Source: Legionella rowbothamii | GTDB lineage: Bacteria; Pseudomonadota; Gammaproteobacteria; Legionellales; Legionellaceae | Reading direction: 5' to 3' | Length of the DNA: 42,680 nucleotides | Assembly (NCBI RefSeq): GCF_900639985.1 | Contig: NZ_CAAAIM010000014.1 | Coordinates: 1 to 42,680 of the forward strand | In this document: one piece after another, positions 1-7,504 of the stretch | Position numbering within the stretch: the first letter of the stretch is position 1 | Layout: every line of letters starts with the position of its first letter | The notes under the pieces: model-generated | Told to the model about the DNA's origin: nothing | The model's input: the letters and a program-made list of their open reading frames with translations, nothing else | The model's database searches: none | Position numbers and translations under genes: made by a program

Positions 1-2
1 TG

Positions 3-53
3 CGGTATACAGAAATAGCAGCAATACGATTTAAAGAGTTCTGGAATGACTAA
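3..53 (+). pseudogene. C-terminal tail of an unrecognised gene entering from the left
   Basis: An open frame runs in from the window edge and ends at TAA 51-53, encoding RYTEIAAIRFKEFWND. It stops just before the terminal-repeat-like sequence at 56-93, so it may be the last codons of a gene carried by the element whose right end lies here. It is too short to assign a family. Only 16 codons are visible. Confidence 0.3.
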
Positions 54-55
54 AA

Positions 56-93
56 ACTGTCCGGAAATTTCTGAGGTTTGCGGCTACCTCCCC
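56..93. repeat. Right terminal inverted repeat of a Tn3-like element lying to the left
   Basis: Read on the minus strand from 93 inward, the sequence begins GGGGAGGTAGCCGCAAACCT and continues CAGAAATTT. A GGGG outer end and a ~38 bp length are usual for Tn3-family ends. The core (TAGCC, CAAACCTCAGAAA) recurs at 30559 and, inverted, near 30710. Immediately to the right, reading resumes inside a tnpA coding sequence, so this looks like an insertion junction in tnpA. The left end of the element and any 5 bp target duplication are outside the window. Confidence 0.5.
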
Positions 94-1313
94 ATAAAGG
101 AACTAAGACATTGGTAAAACCTGAACATGCCAAAGCCTACCTTATAGCGCAAGGAGCCTCTATTGGGAAGAAGCGATTGGCTGAGTCTTCTGATGTAAGT
201 ATTCAAGATTTAAATAATGTTGAAGGTACTTTTATTCGGCTTGATTCGTTAGTTGAGGCTGGCGATCAAATTATTAATCACATTGCGAAACTACCTATAT
301 TTGAATATTACAATTTATCTGACTATGGAATACATGCAAGTCTTGATGGACAAAAATTAGAAACAAAATATCAAACCATTATGGCAAGGTACTCAACAAA
401 ATATTTCGGTTATGGAAAGGGTGTTGTTTCTTATAGTTTAATTGCTAATCATCTACCTGTTAATACTAAGGTAATTGGTGCAAATGAGCATGAAAGTCAT
501 CATGTTCTGGATATTGTTTATAACAATACCAGCGATCTAAAGATTACAGCCGTATCTGGAGACATGCATAGCATTAATCGAGTTAATTTCGCACTGATGT
601 ATTTGTTTGGATATGATTTTATGCCGAGGTTCACCAAAATAAACAGAAAAGCTGACAAAAATCTTGTTGCCTTTAAAAAGACAAGCGAATACAGTAAATT
701 TTTAATAAAACCCTCTAAAAAAATAAGCCAACAATTAATTATTGATGAATGGGATAATATCTTAAGAATTATCGCATCCATTGCAATGAAAGAAACCTCA
801 CAAAGTACGGTGATAAGAAAACTATCCTCTTATACCAAAACAAACTCTACCTTAAAGGCACTAATCGAGTTTGATAAGATTATTATGAGCATTTATCTGC
901 TTAAATATATTGATGATGTTGAAATGAGACGTTGTGTTCACCGTGCATTAAATAGGGGTGAAGCATTTCATCAGTTACGTTCAGCCATACTCAAAATCAG
1001 TGGCAAGCAATTGTTAGGAAAAACTGACAAAATGTTAGAAATTAATAATCAATGCAATAAAATCTTGGCTTGTTGCATGATCTATTACAACACAGCCTTA
1101 TTGTCAGCACTTTTAGATCAGGCTAAACAGCGCGGTGACGAGGCGCTATGCAATGAAATTAAACGATTATCACCGGTTGCTTGGCAACATTTTAATATGC
1201 TTGGGACATTTACATTTTGTAAATCAGAAAAACTTATTAATATTCAAGAAGTTGCGAAATTACTGCTAGAAGATGAAACCATCAATGCTGGCTCTATAAG
1301 CCTTTCTACATAA
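94..1313 (+). pseudogene. tnpA: Tn3-family transposase TnpA, 5'-truncated remnant
   Basis: About 405 codons match the C-terminal catalytic part of the full TnpA at 26693-29749 (same motifs in the same order, clearly diverged). The Tn3 DDE residues are all present: Asp in GIHASLDGQK, Asp in VSGDMHS, and Glu in NRGEAFHQ. The N-terminal ~600 residues (DNA-binding and dimerisation part) are missing, because the reading frame begins at the foreign terminal repeat ending at 93. No credible start or ribosome site exists; the TTG at 78 lies inside that repeat. The gene ends 12 bases before its own terminal repeat (1326-1363), as is usual for tnpA. It should be inactive for transposition although the catalytic domain is undamaged. 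The sequence differs enough from the second tnpA to be a separate arrival, not a recent duplicate. Confidence 0.88.
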
Positions 1314-1325
1314 GGGTTATAGCAG

Positions 1326-1363
1326 GTCATGCTGATAAACCAGCGCTATATGGAATTAACCCC
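1326..1363. repeat. Terminal inverted repeat of the first Tn3-family element (right end)
   Basis: Read on the minus strand from 1363 inward, the sequence starts GGGGTTAATT and contains CAGCATGACC about 30 bases in. The repeat at 26634 likewise starts GGGGTT and has CAGCATGCCC at nearly the same depth, next to a tnpA 3' end. The outer GGGG faces right, where glutamate dehydrogenase homology begins at once, so this marks the insertion point in that gene. Confidence 0.6.
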
Positions 1364-1724
1364 AATTAAGGCTCCTATAGTCATTGAAATTGCAAATGGT
1401 CCAATAACCTTAGAGGCCGATGCACTATTGCAGAAAAAGGGACTATTAATTGTACCCGATATATTAGCCAATACAGGTGGGGTAATCGTAAGCTATTTTG
1501 AGTGGGTGCAAAATAAATCAGGTTATTATTGGACTATGGAAAAAGTTGAAGAAGAATTACAGACTATCATATCCCGTGAATTCAAGAATATTTGGCAGCT
1601 GATGGAACAATATCAAACAGATATGCGGCAAGCGGCTTACATTCATGCCCTGAGTCGATACGACAAAGCAGTTACGGCCCAAGGAACTCGCGGATATTTT
1701 TCAAATTTAAGTCCGAGTCTATAA
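1364..1724 (+). pseudogene. Glutamate dehydrogenase, C-terminal fragment cut by a Tn3-family insertion
   Basis: The fragment of about 120 codons carries the C-terminal signature of Glu/Leu/Phe/Val dehydrogenases: IEIANGPITLEAD, PDILANTGGVIVSYFEW, DMRQAAYIHALSR and a final rG motif. The nucleotide-binding domain start, the catalytic lysine and the whole N-terminal domain are absent. Homology begins directly after the terminal repeat ending at 1363. The upstream ATG at 1329 lies inside transposon DNA, so any product would be non-functional. Full-length family members are about 420-450 residues. The enzyme interconverts glutamate with 2-oxoglutarate and ammonia. Confidence 0.85.
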
Positions 1725-1734
1725 GGAGATTATC

Positions 1735-1802
1735 CTGTTTGAATTTCATGTTTCTTCTCACTGGGACTCAGTATCTTATTATTAGTAGCTAAAGGCGAAT
1801 AG
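1735..1802 (+). pseudogene. Decayed, truncated relative of the small membrane protein gene at 3482
   Basis: The sequence from 1721 (ATAAGGAGATT, then TGTTTGAATTTCA, then TTCTCACTGGG) parallels 3470-3515 (ATAAGGAGATT, TGTTTCAATTTCA, TTTTCACTGGG), including the ribosome-binding site. The start codon is CTG instead of ATG. A one-base indel separates an FEFH-coding frame from an FSLGLSILLLVAKGE frame that ends at TAG 1800-1802. The intact relative begins MFQFHTAFSLGL. The rest of the 1725-2036 interval, up to the stop of the next gene, holds nothing else that I recognise. Confidence 0.45.
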
Positions 1803-2036
1803 CTTATATAATAATAGTGATTACTATACCCGTGATGAAGATCATTATCATATCATTGAGCTGGCTTGTTAATTGGGATATTAGGCTTACTCTTCCCAAA
1901 GAATAGAATGGTATTCCTCACGTCTTTATGACGGCGGCTTATTTATCTTGCGGGTTCTATTTGGCACAAAAAAACTGCTTAACAAAATGTTAATATTCTT
2001 ACACACACATCAAGATTTGGGGATGAATTCCCACTC

Positions 2037-2324
2037 TTAATGTCCGCCGCCATGTCCACCTTGTCCGCCGTGACCACCGTGATGCCAATTTTGATGCCAA
2101 TTTTGGTGATATTGAATCCAATGCCATTTATGTCCATTCCAATGCCACTGGCCATGTCCACCATGAGGTATCCAATGAGGTGCATGAGGTACATTAGTAG
2201 CCAATATCATAGAACCTAATGGTGACTCATTTTTGATTGAGGTATCAAAGGCAGCAGCTACAGCAGTTGAACCTATCAAAGCGGCTACAGCAACAAATAG
2301 CTTCAACGTTTTTAAAGTCCACAT
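2037..2324 (-). CDS. Secreted His/Gly-rich metal-binding candidate (95 aa)
   Basis: The ATG at 2324 is chosen because AAGGAG lies just upstream; an upstream in-frame start at 2405 has no such site. Residues 1-24 (MWTLKTLKLFVAVAALIGST...) form a signal peptide ending near AVAAA. The C-terminal half is almost only His, Gly, Trp and Gln (WHWNGHKWHW, then HHGGHGGQGGHGGGH at the very end), which suggests Cu, Ni or Zn binding in the periplasm. I do not recognise a named family. It stands alone on the minus strand, facing away from the DUF2933 gene. Similar Gly/His-rich small secreted products occur at 16656-16832. Confidence 0.65.
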   Translation of the reverse strand: MWTLKTLKLFVAVAALIGSTAVAAAFDTSIKNESPLGSMILATNVPHAPHWIPHGGHGQWHWNGHKWHWIQYHQNWHQNWHHGGHGGQGGHGGGH

Positions 2325-2518
2325 AGTGCCACTCCTTGTAAAGGAAGTGATTGCGTGATTCCAAACTGCTATAAATCCAGTACTTATCGTGTTAAGTATA
2401 GACAAGACATGATATTAGATCAATTTTTAAATAGGCATAAGATTCATACTTTACTGGCGCAATCCTTTATAAAGATGGACTATACTAATAAAAATGAATG
2501 AGCAAAGGAGTGAACATC

Positions 2519-2815
2519 GTGTCGTCTGAACCTAAGCATCATCCACAGCCACCAACGCCACAAAAACAGAAGGGCTTTTGGAGTTCTCCTTCTGGCATGG
2601 TTGCCATCATCATTATTGGGATTATTGGCTATTTCTTGATTGTAGAGCATGGTGCTCACATTGCTAGTTTTCTTGGGGCTTCGCCTTTTTTGCTGTTAGT
2701 CTTACTCTGTCCACTAATGCATCTGTTTATGCATAGAGGACATGGAGGTCACGAAAAAGAGCATCATCATAAGTCTGATAGCGAAGACAGTGACTCGTCT
2801 GAGAATAAGGATTAA
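2519..2815 (+). CDS. DUF2933 family membrane protein
   Basis: The product matches the DUF2933 layout: a Pro/His-rich cytoplasmic start, a GFWSSPSG motif, a first membrane segment (MVAIIIIGIIGYFLIVEHGAH), a second segment (FLLLVLLCPLMHLFMH), then a HRGHGGHEKEHHH metal-binding-like tail and an acidic end. I prefer the GTG at 2519, because AAAGGAG sits 9 bases upstream; the ATG at 2498 would put that site inside the gene. It is followed after 6 bases by the methyltransferase-like gene, so the two are probably cotranscribed. The family is often found beside heavy-metal efflux genes; its biochemical role is not established. Confidence 0.8.
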   Translation: MSSEPKHHPQPPTPQKQKGFWSSPSGMVAIIIIGIIGYFLIVEHGAHIASFLGASPFLLLVLLCPLMHLFMHRGHGGHEKEHHHKSDSEDSDSSENKD

Positions 2816-2821
2816 TCGAAA

Positions 2822-3460
2822 ATGGAACATACCTCTTATGCCTATGGGTTTTGGCTGTTGGTCATTGTCAATTCGGCGATCTTCATTTTGTTTGCCTATA
2901 GCTTTACCACAACGTTTAAAACAGGGCGAGACTGGCGTGCCTTTGGGGGTTTCTCTGCTTTCGTGGTTGCTTATTTTACCGAAATGTATGGTTTCCCTTT
3001 AACCATTTACTTACTGTCAGGATGGCTTTCTAGATATTATCCTGGAATGGATTTATACGGTCATGACAGCGGCCATTTACTCCATACCCTATTTGGGTTG
3101 AAAGGAGATCCCCATTTTGATGTATTTCATATCTTAAGTTTTGTCTTCATTATCGGCGGTCTTTGGACGATTGCATCAGCCTGGGGTACGCTTTATCGTG
3201 CTCAAAAGAACCATCAACTCGCAACAACAGGACTGTATGCCAAAATTCGTCACCCGCAATATGATGGGTTTATTCTCGTAATGATTGGATTTTTATTGCA
3301 ATGGCCAACCATTCTGACCTTAATTATGTTTCCTATCCTTGTTACTATGTATGTGAAACTTGCTCGTAAAGAAGAACAGGAAACTTCTAAGGAGTTTGGA
3401 GAAGAATACCAACGCTATGCAGAGAAAACACCGGCCTTTATCCCCCAATTTTTTAAATAA
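2822..3460 (+). CDS. Isoprenylcysteine carboxyl methyltransferase (ICMT)-like membrane enzyme
   Basis: The 212-residue protein has about five membrane segments and the C-terminal ICMT/PEMT-type signature: TTGLYAKIRHPQYDGFILVM followed by a conserved ARKEEQE...FGEEYQRYAEKTPAFIP end. In this superfamily the RHPxYxG and E-E motifs hold S-adenosylmethionine. Bacterial members rarely act on prenylated proteins and their substrates are mostly unknown. It starts 6 bases after the DUF2933 gene and is followed after 21 bases by a small membrane-protein gene, so it is likely in one operon. The same pairing with DUF2933 and metal-efflux genes supports an envelope or metal-stress role (inference). Confidence 0.8.
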   Translation: MEHTSYAYGFWLLVIVNSAIFILFAYSFTTTFKTGRDWRAFGGFSAFVVAYFTEMYGFPLTIYLLSGWLSRYYPGMDLYGHDSGHLLHTLFGLKGDPHFDVFHILSFVFIIGGLWTIASAWGTLYRAQKNHQLATTGLYAKIRHPQYDGFILVMIGFLLQWPTILTLIMFPILVTMYVKLARKEEQETSKEFGEEYQRYAEKTPAFIPQFFK

Positions 3461-3481
3461 CGTAAGTATAAGGAGATTTTT

Positions 3482-3727
3482 ATGTTTCAATTTCACACTG
3501 CATTTTCACTGGGGTTAATTGCTTTGTCTGCGGGAACCGCGTTATGGGTTTGGTCAAAGCAGCAAAAGGGAGCGGGTCTTGCAACAATTCTTGGTTTGCT
3601 TATTATCCTATTCTCAATGACTTCCACGCTTTGTACCGTTTATTATGGAATAAAGTATTGGCAACAAGGTTATTTTCAAAGTCCAATGAATATGCAACCG
3701 ACCATCTCAATGCAAAATAAATCGTAG
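3482..3727 (+). CDS. Small two-segment membrane protein, unknown function (81 aa)
   Basis: The ATG at 3482 has AAGGAGA a few bases upstream. The product has two hydrophobic stretches, roughly residues 5-25 and 35-58 (ATILGLLIILFSMTSTLCTV), then a short polar Met/Gln-rich tail (SPMNMQPTISMQNKS). I do not recognise a family. It is the last gene of the DUF2933-methyltransferase run and is followed by a hairpin. A decayed relative lies at 1735-1802. Confidence 0.6.
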   Translation: MFQFHTAFSLGLIALSAGTALWVWSKQQKGAGLATILGLLIILFSMTSTLCTVYYGIKYWQQGYFQSPMNMQPTISMQNKS

Positions 3728-3789
3728 ATGAAGGAGATGGGTATACAACTAGAAAAAGGATTTTTTGAAATCTAAGGAAAATAGAATAA

Positions 3790-3831
3790 AAGCATCAATG
3801 GAGAAGTCTAAATCTTCCCTCAATGATGCTT
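3790..3831. terminator. Bidirectional terminator hairpin between convergent genes
   Basis: AAGCATCA at 3790-3797 pairs with TGATGCTT at 3824-3831, and the inner arms (GGAGAAG with CTTCCCTC) extend the stem imperfectly. On the minus strand the stem is followed by TTATTCTATTTT. The right arm overlaps the last codons of the heptaheme cytochrome gene. The location between the ends of two converging operons fits a shared terminator. Confidence 0.55.
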
Positions 3832-4641
3832 ATAAAATCCAACGCCCTTAATATCAGTCCACAAAGTGGTTTGATGACAAAGGAAACATTGGTCAACACG
3901 AGCATGTTCCTCACGAGCAACCACTTTTGAGATCATATTAAAATGTTCCATATAATGGCTTGGTGGTGCTTTATGGCATTGGGCACAATCCATTGAGCGA
4001 GCGGATGGGTGTCTAAATTCAGGGATGTTCCAATGAGCTGTTTCATGGCAAGCAGAACAATCGTCACCAAATAATTTAAAATGCTTGTCTTTGTTTTGGT
4101 GGCATGATGCGCACCGTAAAGTAAGCTCTTTATTTGATAAATGGGGGTTTACCAGTAACGTTGGCCTGGTGGATTCATTCTGCTCTAGAAAGTAGTTAAC
4201 TTGCTCAATAAGCAACCGTTCTTCTTCATCATTCGCATTTGAAAATAGATTGATCTGCTGAAACCCTAACGAAACCAGCGCATTATGATCCATATGAGTT
4301 ATACGTGCCTCTCTACCCAGGTGCTCAGAATGGCACTCGACACAACTGCCAATGTTGGCATGAAATGAGGTGGGTTGGCGTTTTAAAAGAGACTCGTTGT
4401 TGGCATGGCATGCAATACAGCTCACTGCCTCAACACCTTTTACTGGGGTATGACACGCAGTACAGTTGTGACTAAGAAAAGAGTGGCTCTTGGATAGCTC
4501 TCCAGGGCTTGCCATTCTTTGCCATTCTGCCACGTTAGTCAAGCCGCTGACCTCATCCCCATGATAAGACGTATAATAGGCGGCAAACGACAGCGTTGCT
4601 AAAACAATAAGGACAACCAGTGTGGCCCAGCTCAGCTTCAT
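3820..4641 (-). CDS. Membrane-anchored heptaheme cytochrome c
   Basis: The 273-residue product starts with a hydrophobic anchor (residues 5-22) and then has seven CXXCH heme-c motifs, at Cys 60, 75, 100, 177, 195, 219 and 252, plus many extra His available as axial ligands (for example SFHANIG, HMDH, EFRHP, YMEHF). It should lie on the periplasmic side of the inner membrane. The ATG at 4641 overlaps the stop of the upstream gene (ATGA) and has AAGGTGG before it; a longer frame start at 4737 lies wholly inside the upstream gene. I do not recognise a named family beyond multiheme cytochrome c. Translational coupling with the di-heme b gene suggests that it takes electrons from that protein. Confidence 0.8.
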   Translation of the reverse strand: MKLSWATLVVLIVLATLSFAAYYTSYHGDEVSGLTNVAEWQRMASPGELSKSHSFLSHNCTACHTPVKGVEAVSCIACHANNESLLKRQPTSFHANIGSCVECHSEHLGREARITHMDHNALVSLGFQQINLFSNANDEEERLLIEQVNYFLEQNESTRPTLLVNPHLSNKELTLRCASCHQNKDKHFKLFGDDCSACHETAHWNIPEFRHPSARSMDCAQCHKAPPSHYMEHFNMISKVVAREEHARVDQCFLCHQTTLWTDIKGVGFYKHH

Positions 4642-5399
4642 TGAAACCACCTTAATCCAAAATAAATTCCAGACCACACATGCAAACCCAGCAGAACATA
4701 CAATGCCAGTGCCGTAATAATGTGACATGCTAACCATTTTTGAAATACGCGTTTGAAGTACTCATGAAATCGGATGGCGTATTCAAGCTCAGAGATGGTT
4801 TCCGCTAAAGACAAAGCACGTATCTCTGCAGATTTTATTAAATGATTCTCAAATGCGGTATCTTCAAGCAACCATAGAAGGAAGCGCGCTCTCATAAGAC
4901 TTATTTTCCCTATGTTCTGATTGGAGTAGGTACTCGATTGTAATTCTTGGGCAACGATTTGATATTGCCTTTGCAATCCCACCAGTATGGCCTTTTTTTC
5001 ATCTATTTCATGAGTCATAAAGCCCATGAGATAACGACCAATAAAACCACTGATGGTGACAATGAGTGTCGTTGCAGTAAGAGCGATACCCAGAGCGCTA
5101 TTGAATTTATGCCCTGTATGAATCAAGACTAAAATAGAACCAATAATGCCTGTGTAAATATGCCAGGACAACAGGGTATTCATGGAGACATACTGTGTTA
5201 CCCAATTCTTCAAAAAGGAAATGCGCTTAATAAAGAGATAGAATAGGGGAATCAGCATCAATATCGAGCCACTAACCCCAAAAACTCCACCCCAAAAACT
5301 CCCAGCAAATCGAGGAGACACATGGACGCTAAAGCCTAGCCACGTGATAAGCATTAACAGTACCAAGCCCAAAACCATCATACGTCCTGGCGCATTCAT
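4638..5399 (-). CDS. Di-heme b-type membrane protein (ferric-reductase-like)
   Basis: The 253-residue protein has about six hydrophobic segments. Two of them carry an exact H-x13-H pair: His80/His94 (SWHIYTGIIGSILVLIHTGH) and His226/His240 (CHIITALALYVLLGLHVW). That is the spacing used to stack two b hemes across a membrane in NOX/ferric-reductase and cytochrome b proteins. A soluble helical stretch (about 130-215) lies between them. The gene's start overlaps the stop of the flavin reductase gene by one base (TAATG), and its end overlaps the heptaheme gene. It has no FAD or NAD domain of its own; those are in the upstream gene, so the module is split rather than fused. Confidence 0.75.
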   Translation of the reverse strand: MNAPGRMMVLGLVLLMLITWLGFSVHVSPRFAGSFWGGVFGVSGSILMLIPLFYLFIKRISFLKNWVTQYVSMNTLLSWHIYTGIIGSILVLIHTGHKFNSALGIALTATTLIVTISGFIGRYLMGFMTHEIDEKKAILVGLQRQYQIVAQELQSSTYSNQNIGKISLMRARFLLWLLEDTAFENHLIKSAEIRALSLAETISELEYAIRFHEYFKRVFQKWLACHIITALALYVLLGLHVWSGIYFGLRWFQ

Positions 5400-7291
5400 T
5401 AAACATCCACCTCAATATTTTTGGTGGCTTTTGCCTGACAGGCTAAAATAAGCCCGTGTTGCTTGTCTTCCTTTGAAAGGGCATCGTCACAAGCCATGGT
5501 TACCTCCCCTGACAGCAATTGTACTTTACATAACCCGCATTGACCGGTTCTGCACGCATTATCAATAGCAATACTGTTTGCTTCGGCTATTTCAAGTAGT
5601 GTGTGATCTGGCAAAATCGGAACTGTTTTGTTGGATTTTCTAAAAGAAACCATCGCATGAGCATCTGTTTTGATGAAGTCCATGTCTGCCTGCGTTATTT
5701 CAGGTTTTCTTTCCACACCAAACGCTTCCGTTAAAATCAAGTCGGTTGGTACGTTAAGCTCTTTCAAGATATCCAGTACCGCATCCATCATTGCTGGAGG
5801 ACCACAAACATGGATACGACGAGAGGCAATGTCGGGGACAAGATGGCCAATAATATTCTTGGTAAACATGCCTTCTAAACCCATCCAAATGGTTCCCTGT
5901 GAACGCAGCATCGTCGCATACACATGGAGATTAGAGTATCGTTCCTGAAGGTGTTCTAATTCCTCGCGAAAAATAAAATCAACGGTCGTGCGACAGCAAT
6001 AAAGCAAATAAATATCATTATGCCACCCAATATCAGTGAGATAGCGGATGATACCCATCATTGGAGTAATCCCCACCCCTCCACAAATCAGCACAATGCT
6101 CTTTGCCTCTTCACCCGTAAAAGTAAATTTACCATTAGGCCCCATCACATCCAGTAAATCCCCTTCCTTAATTTGGTCATGCAAATAACGAGAAAACAAG
6201 CCTTGTTCTTCTCGCTTTACCGTAATGGCACAATAATGTAGTTGGGTCGGTGTCGAGGCCATGGTATAACTGCGCTTTATCGTTTTCCCCTCAATCACCG
6301 CAGTGAGCGTAATGAACTGGCCAGGATAATAGGTAAATGGCAAAGCCACCTGATGCTGGGATGCCAAATGAAATGTTTTTATTCCTGGAGCCTCTTGAAA
6401 AATACGACAAACGCGGAGTTTTCCTTCCCACTTCTCTTCCGGTTCGGTGAGCGACCTCATGACTGGAAACTGTGGAATTGGGCATTTATGAACGGGACAG
6501 GGAGTTGGAGCAGTGGCTGTGATTTCTGATGGTGCTTCAGAAACTTTAGAGGACGTAATGGGCTCTACTGATGTTAAGGATGGTGTTGGTTCGGGTGCTT
6601 TTGAAGATTGGGGTGATGCTTCCGAAGAAGCAGCCTTATTTTGTTTTACTAAACGGTCAAGCAATGCAGTGGCTCGTCTCATTTTGAAAAAATACATCCA
6701 AATCATGATCAAAAAAAACAGACTAAACAGGCCTATAATCGTTAAATGAAAAAAAGGCCCTCCTAAGATATTATTGGCTTCTGGAGCACTTGGAAGGAGA
6801 TTCATTTCACGTTTAAACCACTGTAATGCGATGTAGCGCGGATTTTTTCCCTCAGCAAGCGCACGAAGCGCTGCCAGCGCACTCTCATATTGGGCAATCC
6901 CTTCCCGTACTTTCTCTAAGGCTTCCTGCATTTTAGCGTAATCGTTATTTTTTGATGCAGACAAAAGCTCACCCAGTCCACCCTTCATGAGCGCAATACC
7001 CGATGCCATGCGTTTGTGGGCCATTTGTTGTATTTCAATGCGTTGTTTTGGGGATAATGCCTGAAAATTCATTAAAGAGGGGTAAGGCTCCTGAGAAGGG
7101 GAACCTATGTTTTTCATCATGCCACCCATTCCCTCGCCTTCTTTCTCACTTCCTCCTGGATGATGTGCGGAATGCTCGTCTGCTGAGGGTTGGGCAAAAG
7201 CGGTGGAGGCCACCAGTAACATGAAATAAACGAGCAATTGTTGCAACAATCGAAGCGGAGCAAACTTTTTTTTAATGTATTGAAACGGCAT
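5399..7291 (-). CDS. Membrane-anchored FAD/NAD(P)H reductase with 2Fe-2S domain
   Basis: The 630-residue multidomain protein contains, in order: a signal peptide (cleavage near AFA33), a His/Gly/Met-rich stretch (HSAHHPGGS...GMGGMM), a helical periplasmic domain (about 75-165) that resembles periplasmic metal-sensor/heavy-metal resistance helices, a membrane segment (181-202), a Ser/Pro-rich linker, a ferredoxin-reductase-type FAD domain (RSYTMAS at 340-346), an NAD domain (GGVGITP 404-410, CGPPAMM 496-502) and a plant-type 2Fe-2S domain (Cys580, 585, 588, 618). Topology places the redox domains in the cytoplasm. The start has GGAGGG a few bases upstream. It is the first gene of a coupled three-gene operon. 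Best guess: it oxidises NAD(P)H and hands electrons to the membrane b hemes. The domain combination is unusual. Confidence 0.8.
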   Translation of the reverse strand: MPFQYIKKKFAPLRLLQQLLVYFMLLVASTAFAQPSADEHSAHHPGGSEKEGEGMGGMMKNIGSPSQEPYPSLMNFQALSPKQRIEIQQMAHKRMASGIALMKGGLGELLSASKNNDYAKMQEALEKVREGIAQYESALAALRALAEGKNPRYIALQWFKREMNLLPSAPEANNILGGPFFHLTIIGLFSLFFLIMIWMYFFKMRRATALLDRLVKQNKAASSEASPQSSKAPEPTPSLTSVEPITSSKVSEAPSEITATAPTPCPVHKCPIPQFPVMRSLTEPEEKWEGKLRVCRIFQEAPGIKTFHLASQHQVALPFTYYPGQFITLTAVIEGKTIKRSYTMASTPTQLHYCAITVKREEQGLFSRYLHDQIKEGDLLDVMGPNGKFTFTGEEAKSIVLICGGVGITPMMGIIRYLTDIGWHNDIYLLYCCRTTVDFIFREELEHLQERYSNLHVYATMLRSQGTIWMGLEGMFTKNIIGHLVPDIASRRIHVCGPPAMMDAVLDILKELNVPTDLILTEAFGVERKPEITQADMDFIKTDAHAMVSFRKSNKTVPILPDHTLLEIAEANSIAIDNACRTGQCGLCKVQLLSGEVTMACDDALSKEDKQHGLILACQAKATKNIEVDV

Positions 7292-7504
7292 CCTGTCCCT
7301 CCAAAGCCCGCTTTGTATTTTTAGCTGAGATTATTTGTTTTCCTGGTTAATATTAGTTTATCCCATATTCCGTAACAAATTTCCAATAACTTAGAATGAA
7401 TCTGACTTAACTCTTTAAAAATAAACTTAATAGTTGCTCCTCACTTTGATAGCCTTTTTAGTTTTGGGGTTGAAGTCCCGTAGTTTACTTTGTACTTGGT
7501 ATTT

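Noticed and set aside
518..781. Minus-strand open frame inside the truncated tnpA
   Set aside because: It lies opposite clear transposase coding sequence and has no ribosome site or sensible composition.
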